Virus record (IMG/VR): IMGVR_UViG_3300046000_004707
Span: 1 to 20,216 of that record
Strand: one strand, 5' to 3'
DNA length: 20,216 bases
DNA from: a virus
Positions 15,030 through 20,216 of the stretch are shown one piece after another (position 1 is the stretch's first letter; each line of letters starts with the position of its first letter). The translations under genes and the position numbers were made by a program. Below the pieces are notes generated by a model, which did not search any database, was not told the DNA's origin, and saw only the letters and a program-made list of their open reading frames with translations.

Positions 15030-16207
15030 GCTTCATCCTCCTCGTGTAGTTCCATTGTCGCCATGTTGTCAAGGGGAGACGATGACGACCACCACGCCAG
15101 ACGCCGCCGAGCGATGTCGACGTATTCCGGGGTGATGTCGATGCCGACGAACTGCATCCCCTCGACCATCGCCGCGCACCCCGTCGACCCTGAGCCCATG
15201 AACGGGTCGAGGACGACGGCGCCACGCGGTACAACGAGGCGAATCATGTAGCGCATCAAGGCGATGGGCTTGACGGTCGGGTGATGGTTGGATCGTGCGG
15301 TGTTAGTGAGGTTGCGTGGATTATCGCCGCCCGGCAAATCATCTGCAGTGCGATCCGCTTCGCGCTTCGCCTCCACCCCGTCGAGCCCCGCTTCGCGCTC
15401 CGACCGCGACGCCTTCGCCGTGTAGAAAAATCGAGACGCGCCGCCGACCCCGCTCTGCGCATCCAGCGCAGCCGCTGCCTCCTCGTCGAGGATGACGTTG
15501 GCGGGCCAGCGGCCGGATACGGAGCCGTTGACTTGCCCTTCGTTGCCTTTGCCGACAAAGACACCGGCGGCGTTACTGTTTGGACGCAATGTACTTTCAT
15601 CGCCCACCCTGCACCCGTCGATGTTGAGCCCACCGACTCCCCATTGCGCCACGTTGTCCGCCACCGTGCCCCGCAGTGGCTTGCGCGCCAATATCGCCGG
15701 TTCGTACGCAGGCTTCAGCGCAGTGCCCCAGCCGTGCCACTCCTTGGCGAGGTCGGTGTTCGGTGCGGTGATAAATGCTTTATGCCCGGCCTGCGCATAA
15801 CGTTCTGAGACCGGAGGATTTGGACGACGTGCATTATATTCCGATTCGCCCAAGACCTCCCGCTCCGCTCCCGCCTGTTTATCCATCGCCTTCGACACGT
15901 CCAGCGACTTCGGGAACCCGCTGCCGTACAACCACATCAGACAGTCGCGCACCTCGAAGCCGGCGTCCTCGATAGCCACCGCCAATCGATGATACGTCCG
16001 AGTACCACCAAAGGCGATGAGGTGCCCGCCCGGTTTCAACACACGCAACGCCTCGACCCAAAAGTCGACACCGGGAACGCCATGGTCCCACCCTTTGCCC
16101 ATAAACGACAGCCCGTACGGAGGGTCGCACACGATGGCGTCGACGGATTCAGCCGGGAGCGTCGCCATCACGTCACGACAGTCGCCGGTATGCAGTGTGT
16201 AGGTCAT
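15026..16207 (-). CDS. DNA methyltransferase, beta class (N6-adenine or N4-cytosine)
   Basis: A 393-aa enzyme that transfers a methyl group from SAM to an exocyclic amino group in DNA. The catalytic motif IV DPPY (28-31) precedes a long central target-recognition region (about 100-290), then HHPTVKPIALM and the SAM motif DPFMGSGSTG (about 334-343), followed by VGIDITPEY. This motif order defines the beta class. DPPY favours adenine, but N4-cytosine is possible. No restriction endonuclease is next to it, so it is an orphan phage methylase, possibly for protection against host restriction. Start overlaps the 59-aa gene stop as ATGA. Confidence 0.93.
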   Translation of the reverse strand: MTYTLHTGDCRDVMATLPAESVDAIVCDPPYGLSFMGKGWDHGVPGVDFWVEALRVLKPGGHLIAFGGTRTYHRLAVAIEDAGFEVRDCLMWLYGSGFPKSLDVSKAMDKQAGAEREVLGESEYNARRPNPPVSERYAQAGHKAFITAPNTDLAKEWHGWGTALKPAYEPAILARKPLRGTVADNVAQWGVGGLNIDGCRVGDESTLRPNSNAAGVFVGKGNEGQVNGSVSGRWPANVILDEEAAAALDAQSGVGGASRFFYTAKASRSEREAGLDGVEAKREADRTADDLPGGDNPRNLTNTARSNHHPTVKPIALMRYMIRLVVPRGAVVLDPFMGSGSTGCAAMVEGMQFVGIDITPEYVDIARRRLAWWSSSSPLDNMATMELHEEDEA

Positions 16208-16383
16208 GCTGCGTACTCTCCTCGTGCCTTCTCCGGAATATCAACGTCATACGACCGAGACACCAACGCAAGGCGCAGTCGCTCGTTTGCCTTGCGTCGT
16301 GCCTTGCGAAATTGCTGTTGGTAGAGCGCATGTTTGCCGCGTCGCGATCTGCATTGTTTGCAGAGACAGTTAAGTACTTTCAT
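16204..16383 (-). CDS. 59-aa basic cysteine-containing protein, unknown
   Basis: A short gene starting MKVLNCLCKQCRSRRGKHAL. It has three cysteines (6, 8, 11), a helix that is highly basic (QQQFRKARRKANERLRLALV) and an acidic-to-neutral end (DVDIPEKARGEYAA). The start lies 14 bases inside the end of the repeated-HTH gene and its stop overlaps the methyltransferase start as ATGA, so context strongly suggests it is translated. Its own ribosome site is poor: AGGAG is about 17 bases upstream. The charge suggests nucleic-acid or ribosome binding. The similar end of many small phage proteins (IPEKARGEYA) is noted only from memory. Confidence 0.65.
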   Translation of the reverse strand: MKVLNCLCKQCRSRRGKHALYQQQFRKARRKANERLRLALVSRSYDVDIPEKARGEYAA

Positions 16384-17077
16384 TGTTGCTCGTTTTTTCT
16401 CTCCTTTGTGATGCGTTTTCGTAGGTGTTCTTGTTACGGTATTTCCAATCGTACCTGCTCAACTCGGGAGACTTCGTTGTGTATCCGTGCTTCCGTGCGT
16501 GTAAATAGACTTGGTCGTCGATGACCATGAGTATGCCGGCGATCTCCTGCGCAGTCCGCTCAGCGTACCACGATGCGTCGGTCGGCCAAGGGATGCGCCG
16601 ATTTTGCTTCTTCATGACGTAGCCGTGCTTGCGTGCCCATCGTTCAGCGTTGCCGTATCCGCAGCCGACTATTTCCGCCATCTGTTTGATTGTGCGTGCT
16701 TCCCAGAACGACCGCGACTCTGGGTAGTTATACTTTGGTGGTCGGTGCGGTTGCCCACCGGGTCGTTTGCCGGTGAACAACGAACGTGCCCAGCGTCCCT
16801 TGCGGTACGTATATCCTCGCTTCTTGATATGCAATGAAGCGGTGTCCACTCTGCACTTCAGCGCCGCAACGATGTCGGACATGGTTCGCTCTTCGTACCA
16901 TGCAGGATCGCTTGGCCAGTCGATGTAGTGCCGCTTTCGTCCAACGAACTCGCGTCGGTACTTGCACACAGTCGTCTTCGATACGCCAAGTTCCAACGCG
17001 ACGGCCTTCGATGTGGCGTCGGACTTAATCAGCGCCATGGTTGCCTCGGTCAATCGCAGTGCTTCCCATGTGGCCAT
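16370..17077 (-). CDS. Multi-HTH DNA-binding-like protein with three internal repeats
   Basis: A 235-aa basic protein. Residues 8-45 form a homeodomain-like HTH (TSKAVALELGVSKTTVCKYR). Three related units follow at about 54-92, 117-156 and 163-202. Each opens with an aromatic pair and RT (WYEERT, FWEART, WYAERT), contains a short helix with A.I, and closes with a basic helix ending in GY (IKKRGY, ARKHGY, ARKHGY). The spacing from the Arg of RT to the Tyr of GY is 25 residues in all three. The start is ATG 17075-17077, with AAAGG upstream; the frame stays open upstream to 17470 inside the Rpf-like gene, but that part is wrong-frame. It could be a transcription regulator or a packaging or DNA-organising protein. 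No nuclease motif is seen. Confidence 0.78.
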   Translation of the reverse strand: MATWEALRLTEATMALIKSDATSKAVALELGVSKTTVCKYRREFVGRKRHYIDWPSDPAWYEERTMSDIVAALKCRVDTASLHIKKRGYTYRKGRWARSLFTGKRPGGQPHRPPKYNYPESRSFWEARTIKQMAEIVGCGYGNAERWARKHGYVMKKQNRRIPWPTDASWYAERTAQEIAGILMVIDDQVYLHARKHGYTTKSPELSRYDWKYRNKNTYENASQRREKTSNNEST

Positions 17078-17088
17078 TACTATGCCTT

Positions 17089-17181
17089 TCAATATCGAAC
17101 AAAGCCAACCAAGAAAGCGAATATCAGAAAACACACCAAATACAAAGCCGTCATCAGCGCAACGACTAAGAAGTGCTTCAT
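17089..17181 (-). CDS. 30-aa membrane peptide
   Basis: Product MKHFLVVALMTALYLVCFLI followed by FAFLVGFVRY. One long hydrophobic helix with a Lys at the start and an Arg near the end. The ATG overlaps the stop of the Rpf-like gene as ATGA, so it is coupled to it. The gene ends 12 bases before the next start. Together with the 32-aa peptide it brackets the Rpf-like enzyme. A holin, pinholin or regulator of lysis is a reasonable but untested guess. It is too short for homology detection, so the case rests on overlap and on hydrophobicity. Confidence 0.6.
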   Translation of the reverse strand: MKHFLVVALMTALYLVCFLIFAFLVGFVRY

Positions 17182-17546
17182 CGCCACACCGCTCGGCCGT
17201 CGTCATCGATGCGCATCCACTGCGACCAGCACGGCTTCGACGCCTTCCAATGCTTCCACCCTCGGCCATCGTTCCACAATCGTTGGAACGTATCGTATTG
17301 ATTCGCTGGGGTGTCGGTGTCGGCGTGCGTCCGCCCCGTGAGCCACTCGTACGTTGCGTCGTTGAACTGGAATAATCCGCCGTCCTGCGTTGCGCTCCGT
17401 GCGTGCCTGCTGTACGTTCCGTAGTTGTGACCGTCGCCACTCTCACACGCCACGATGGCAGCGGCTTCACGGGTCACCTCGAAGGGCACGACGTTGCAGT
17501 CTGAGCCGTTGCAGAGTAGGTAATAAAAGAGAATTATGGTTTCCAT
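17178..17546 (-). CDS. Rpf-like transglycosylase / lysozyme-fold wall hydrolase
   Basis: A 122-aa protein with the small lysozyme-like fold of resuscitation-promoting factors, which cut the glycan chain of peptidoglycan. The segment AAAIVACESGDG gives the catalytic Glu35 next to Cys34. DGGLFQFNDATYEW (55-68) matches the GGLQF...TW core, and DTFQRLW...GWKHWKASKPCW (85-107) matches the closing part, with Cys106 a likely disulfide partner of Cys34. The first 15 residues are hydrophobic (METIILFYYLLC) and may act as a short signal or anchor, but charge is not basic. Ribosome site GGAG nine bases upstream. The enzyme lies between two tiny membrane peptides. Confidence 0.8.
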   Translation of the reverse strand: METIILFYYLLCNGSDCNVVPFEVTREAAAIVACESGDGHNYGTYSRHARSATQDGGLFQFNDATYEWLTGRTHADTDTPANQYDTFQRLWNDGRGWKHWKASKPCWSQWMRIDDDGRAVWR

Positions 17547-17632
17547 CGTTTACGCTCCAATACCATGCCGACCGTCATTGCGATCACCGAAGCAACAAAA
17601 CCAATAATTAGTCCTGCGATGAATTCGAACAT
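17534..17632 (-). CDS. 32-aa membrane peptide
   Basis: Product MFEFIAGLIIGFVASVIAMT followed by VGMVLERKRWKP. One hydrophobic helix (about 4-25) and a strongly basic end, so an N-out, C-in orientation is likely. Ribosome site GAGGAA lies about six bases before the ATG. The first 25 bases overlap the end of the 75-aa gene, and the last 13 overlap the start of the Rpf-like gene. The tidy overlaps and ribosome site support real translation. It may be a small holin or anti-holin; this is inference from size and neighbours. Confidence 0.65.
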   Translation of the reverse strand: MFEFIAGLIIGFVASVIAMTVGMVLERKRWKP

Positions 17633-17835
17633 TGTATTTCCTCTGCTAAGCATTGCAACTCGTCGACAATCGCCGCCATGATTTCGTCAATCGTTGCGGT
17701 CATCTCCCGACCGCGGCATACCACTTCGTCGTCCTGCTCGTCGGCCCGCTCCCGCACCAACATCCACCGCCCGCTTTCGCCGACGTCCACGCGGTACCAG
17801 TGCCGCCCAATCAATCTCGTCCATTGCGTACGCAT
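17608..17835 (-). CDS. 75-aa unknown protein overlapping the nuclease gene tail
   Basis: Product MRTQWTRLIGRHWYRVDVGE and on; it ends in an acidic helix (TIDEIMAAIVDELQCLAEEI). Not recognised. It has a strong GGAGG nine bases before the ATG, and its composition is normal for a folded protein, with a Trp/Tyr/Val-rich strand set (WYRVDVG, RWMLVRER) followed by a helix. It overlaps the VRR-NUC gene by 149 bases in another frame. In the overlap the nuclease frame is Arg/Gly-rich, so this gene is likely the one under selection there. It precedes the 32-aa membrane peptide and may be unrelated to lysis. Confidence 0.7.
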   Translation of the reverse strand: MRTQWTRLIGRHWYRVDVGESGRWMLVRERADEQDDEVVCRGREMTATIDEIMAAIVDELQCLAEEIQCSNSSQD

Positions 17836-18121
17836 TGCGTAGAACCTCCATCACATCGAACACATCGTCAGGCGATCGTAGAACGAGTGCGGGGTACTCC
17901 GTCCAAGCGTCGAAGAATTCCCGTTGTTTGGCGCTGAGTGCGCCGGTTGCGGTCTTCACTTCAACTAAGAATAGCACGCCGCGATAACCGCAGAGCAAAT
18001 CCGGGACACCTCCGCCAGCATTCCCCATGTCCGCAACGATGGCGCCGTGGTAGATCAGCGCCGCCACAATGGCCTTGTGATTTGTGTCTCGGTGCTGTTG
18101 ACGATGGTACCAGTTGGTCAC
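17687..18121 (-). CDS. VRR-NUC domain nuclease
   Basis: A 144-aa protein of the PD-(D/E)xK fold, which in phages acts on replication or recombination intermediates such as branched DNA. The active site is visible: GGGVPDLL with Asp41, then FLVEVKT with Glu54 and Lys56, followed by LSAKQREFFDAW with a conserved Gln. The fold seems complete by about residue 96 (VMEVLRNAY). The final 40 residues are Arg/Gly/Ala-rich (RGRRRKRAVDVGAGAGRRAG) and overlap the 75-aa gene. Start is GTG at 18119-18121, overlapping the previous stop as GTGA. It lies close to the primase-helicase, matching a DNA-metabolism role. Confidence 0.88.
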   Translation of the reverse strand: MTNWYHRQQHRDTNHKAIVAALIYHGAIVADMGNAGGGVPDLLCGYRGVLFLVEVKTATGALSAKQREFFDAWTEYPALVLRSPDDVFDVMEVLRNAYAMDEIDWAALVPRGRRRKRAVDVGAGAGRRAGRRSGMPRSGDDRND

Positions 18122-18576
18122 GACGTCGCCTCCACTCTGAACACCATCATGATTTGCAACATGTCGCGGTCACCACATCGACGGTGCCACGCTCGCCATG
18201 CGGTCACTAAGCGCGCGAATTCGCCACCCTTGGCCACCGTGGCCGCCGCTCTGCGCTGGAACTCTGCGATGCTTCGTTGCCGCGTTGGATACGCAGCGGG
18301 CCCATACGCTGACCCGGCCGCCTCTAGGAACGCAACGAAGCGCTCTTGATACTCGTCGTCAGCGCCTTTAAACATTGCGCGCCACTTCGCCTCGAGCTCT
18401 GCGCAGTCCGTCGCCACGGTCACGAGCGCTCCGTGCATGTCCGCACGACATCGGCTGCACAGCTGGGGATACGGCGTTGCGGTATCCATTGCGAAGGCAC
18501 AACAAAGGCATCGGAGGGGCTCAGATTTTTTTAAGACGGGCATCGGTGCGGTTTTCTTTGAGAATAGGTCGTCCAT
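18118..18576 (-). CDS. Unknown 152-aa protein with zinc-ribbon-like cysteines
   Basis: Product MDDLFSKKTAPMPVLKKSEP and on. Cysteines 23, 26, 40 and 43 (RCLCC and CSRC) have the spacing of a small zinc ribbon, with an extra Cys25 inside the first pair. The rest is helical and basic (AEFQRRAAATVAKGGEFARL), without a known motif. I chose the ATG at 18574-18576, which has AAAGGA six bases upstream. Two in-frame ATGs further upstream (18592-18597) lie in the arm of the dyad and lack a good ribosome site. First gene after the dyad and just before the nuclease. DNA or RNA binding is probable by composition, not shown. Confidence 0.75.
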   Translation of the reverse strand: MDDLFSKKTAPMPVLKKSEPLRCLCCAFAMDTATPYPQLCSRCRADMHGALVTVATDCAELEAKWRAMFKGADDEYQERFVAFLEAAGSAYGPAAYPTRQRSIAEFQRRAAATVAKGGEFARLVTAWRAWHRRCGDRDMLQIMMVFRVEATS

Positions 18577-18591
18577 GGTGTTCCTTTCGTG

Positions 18592-18688
18592 CATCATTGC
18601 ATTATCTCACCCTGTTTTCAGTAACTTTTATATACGAGGTAGATATATAGAAAAGTTACCGAAATTACAATGAGATAATGCAATAATG
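18592..18688. repeat. 97-base nested inverted repeat between primase-helicase and next gene
   Basis: Outer arms CATCATTGCATTATCTCA (18592-18609) and 18671-18688 pair at 17 of 18 positions. Inner arms GTAACTTTT (18621-18629) and AAAAGTTAC (18651-18659) pair at all nine. Both share one centre near 18640, with a weaker stretch between them, so the whole forms a single extended dyad. The core is far more AT-rich than the neighbouring genes. The region spans nearly the whole gap 18577-18697. There is no T-run, so it is not a standard terminator. A replication origin, an operator or an mRNA stem are candidates. TTGTAA with TATATC 17 bases on is a weak minus-strand promoter match. Confidence 0.8.
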
Positions 18689-18697
18689 CGTATTTTG

Positions 18698-20216
18698 CTA
18701 CGCTTCAGCACGTCGACGTTGACCGCGTGTAACTTGCGACGTTGGCTCATTGGATTCTTCGCGCTCCTCGACAAGACCGATACCGTACACAAAGCGCCGG
18801 TCATGCGCAATGACGATCTTTCGCGTTTCCAACTGCTTCAATACCCAGCGCTGAGACTTAAACGCCGCTCCGCGCTCGCCTTCGTCTTCGGCCCACTCTT
18901 TCCAAGATGCATAGAGTACGGTCTTCGCGACGCGCTTTGACTCGCCGGTGACGCACATCGTTTGGATAAAGCGTGCGACGATGTCTTCCTCGCCACGATA
19001 CTCGGTCGTGGCCTTCTCGACCGCTTCACATGTACCGATGCCGTTCTTGTACCACAGATACGCACCGAGCACGGCCCACTGAAGGATTGCCGACGCGTCT
19101 TCGTGGAACTCTTTGGCGATCTCTCGCGAGTCGCGGCGTTGGTCTTCGGGGATGTTCGCAGTAAACGGCACAATCCGGATGCGTCGCCATATGCCTGCGT
19201 CGGTGCCAGTTATGCGTGGCTTGTGGTTGCCGGTAAGCCAGAGAGTGTGCGTCGGTACGAACTTGAATATACTTCCGTACAACATGCGTGCGCTGATGGT
19301 GTCGCCGCCGGTAATGCTTTTGATGAGTGACTCATCGAAGCGTTTACCATCTGGCATCTCTTGGGCAGTGGCCAAGCGCATCCCGACAAGACCAGCGACG
19401 GTCGGCGTGGCGTTGTCGCCGTCGTTGCGTTTCTCGAGTAGCGCTTCGATGCTGGCCGTTGTTGAGAATTCGCCCGATATGATTTCAAGCGCCTTCATAA
19501 ACGTTGACTTACCGTTGGCGCCGTCGCCATAGCAGAAGAACAGACAATGCTCGTCCGTGTGACCGGTGAGCGTGTAGCCGACGGCACGCTGTACGTATCC
19601 TTCGAGCTCGTTGTCGTCGTCGAAGATGGTACGCAGAAACTTTGCCCAGCGTGGCGACATCGGTGTTTTCTCGTTGTATGCGACGTCGACAATCTTGGTA
19701 AGGTACTGCGCCGGATCGTGGTCGTGCATCTTCATCGTTTGCAGATTGACGGTGCCGTTGGCGACGTTGAGTAAATGCGCATGGGTGTCAAAGAGTGACG
19801 GTGCCTTGGTGAGGTACGGTCGTGCGCTCTTTATCATTGCGTCGATGCGCATCGCTGATTCGCTCGCAACGGCCCACTTGGTAATGTCTTTGCGTCGGTC
19901 GCTGTCTGGCTCGTTGGCAATCTCGGTGTAGATGTCGAGTGCGACGCGATGCGCCAAGCGCACCACGCCAGCGTCGTCACCCTTGGCCCAACGTTGACCA
20001 TCCCAGACGAGCCATTGCTTCCACTCAGCGACATAGCAGAGTTTGTCACCGCAGGCACGAACAAGCCGTCGACCGTTGCCGAGGTCGGTAAGGTGGTATG
20101 TTTCCTCGTCTTCGATACTTTCGACGCTCTCCGTGGTTTCTGTGGGGACTGTCAGCGTCTTTTTGGCAATCGGTGCAATCGGTGCGGATGGTTTCGGTAG
20201 GTCGATGGGCTTGGCT
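18698..20216 (-). CDS. Primase-helicase, D5/P4 family (5' end outside window)
   Basis: The visible 505 residues are the C-terminal portion; the frame is open to the right edge, so the start lies outside. The segment YHLTDLGNGRRLVRACGDKL and WLVWDGQRW form the D5_N part (about residues 40-80 of the fragment). The SF3 helicase core has Walker A GDGANGKST (230-238), a Walker B-like region ending in ATAQEMPDG, the sensor LWLTGNHKPRI, and GIWRRIRIVPF with the likely arginine finger. It unwinds DNA for replication. A Pro/Thr-rich linker at the beginning suggests an upstream primase domain. A GTG inside (19964-19966) is not the start. Confidence 0.92.
   Translation of the reverse strand, partial: AKPIDLPKPSAPIAPIAKKTLTVPTETTESVESIEDEETYHLTDLGNGRRLVRACGDKLCYVAEWKQWLVWDGQRWAKGDDAGVVRLAHRVALDIYTEIANEPDSDRRKDITKWAVASESAMRIDAMIKSARPYLTKAPSLFDTHAHLLNVANGTVNLQTMKMHDHDPAQYLTKIVDVAYNEKTPMSPRWAKFLRTIFDDDNELEGYVQRAVGYTLTGHTDEHCLFFCYGDGANGKSTFMKALEIISGEFSTTASIEALLEKRNDGDNATPTVAGLVGMRLATAQEMPDGKRFDESLIKSITGGDTISARMLYGSIFKFVPTHTLWLTGNHKPRITGTDAGIWRRIRIVPFTANIPEDQRRDSREIAKEFHEDASAILQWAVLGAYLWYKNGIGTCEAVEKATTEYRGEEDIVARFIQTMCVTGESKRVAKTVLYASWKEWAEDEGERGAAFKSQRWVLKQLETRKIVIAHDRRFVYGIGLVEEREESNEPTSQVTRGQRRRAEA

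Noticed and set aside
15281-15808. Plus-strand open frame of 175 codons
   Set aside because: Antisense to the methyltransferase target-recognition region; Arg/Pro-rich composition indicates a shadow.
17078-17470. Upstream extension of the repeated-HTH gene
   Set aside because: The extension is Arg/Thr-rich and lies in another frame across the Rpf-like gene and the 30-aa peptide. The ATG at 17075-17077 with AAAGG is the better start.
18598-18697. tRNA or small structured RNA gene in the gap
   Set aside because: The pairing is one long dyad and does not form a cloverleaf; no CCA end or T-loop sequence is seen.

Overview
The window is a stretch of a tailed double-stranded DNA phage (or prophage) genome with siphovirus architecture. 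Every supported gene lies on the minus strand, so transcription runs from position 20216 down to 1. Genes are packed tail to head. Most junctions are ATGA, GTGA, TGATG or TAATG overlaps, which points to a long, translationally coupled polycistron. No intergenic stretch exceeds about 120 bases. The three largest gaps (18577-18697, 7029-7085, 5250-5329) each hold a pronounced inverted repeat. No integrase, repressor, tRNA or CRISPR array is visible, so the lifestyle cannot be read from this window. Strong Shine-Dalgarno sequences (GGAGG, AAGGAG) are common. An Rpf-type cell-wall hydrolase, an amidase and a ReqiPepy6 Gp37-like tail protein fit a single-membrane bacterial host, possibly actinobacterial; this host guess is inference.

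Replication and early region (20216 to about 16200): a D5/P4-family primase-helicase that runs off the right edge; a 97-base dyad; a small four-cysteine protein; a VRR-NUC nuclease; a 75-aa gene that overlaps the nuclease tail by 149 bases; two tiny membrane peptides on either side of an Rpf-like transglycosylase; a protein built of repeated HTH-like units; a 59-aa basic cysteine protein; and a beta-class DNA methyltransferase (to 15026).

Lysis region (about 15029 to 13769): an unknown 108-aa protein, an amidase endolysin, a coiled-coil plus membrane protein (XhlA-like) and a 58-aa two-helix holin candidate. It sits directly upstream of the terminase genes instead of after the tail genes.

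Packaging and head region (13772 to 5797): small and large terminase, a portal fused to a MuF-like domain, a small gp10-like protein, a scaffold-like protein with a HiPIP-like cysteine cluster and acidic repeat, an HK97-type protease fused to the major capsid protein, a 62-aa protein, a head-tail connector and a probable tail terminator.

Tail region (5785 to 1): major tail protein, a G/GT tail-assembly chaperone pair with a clear -1 frameshift site (GGGAAAC), tape measure protein, Dit, a putative receptor-binding protein with a TNF/C1q-like C-terminus, a Gp37-like tail-tip protein, and the beginning of one more gene at the left edge.

The best candidates for novelty are the same-centre dyad beside the primase, the repeated-HTH protein, the two tiny membrane peptides around the Rpf-like enzyme, the two gene fusions in the head module with possible nested in-frame starts, and hairpins placed just after the two most abundant structural genes.
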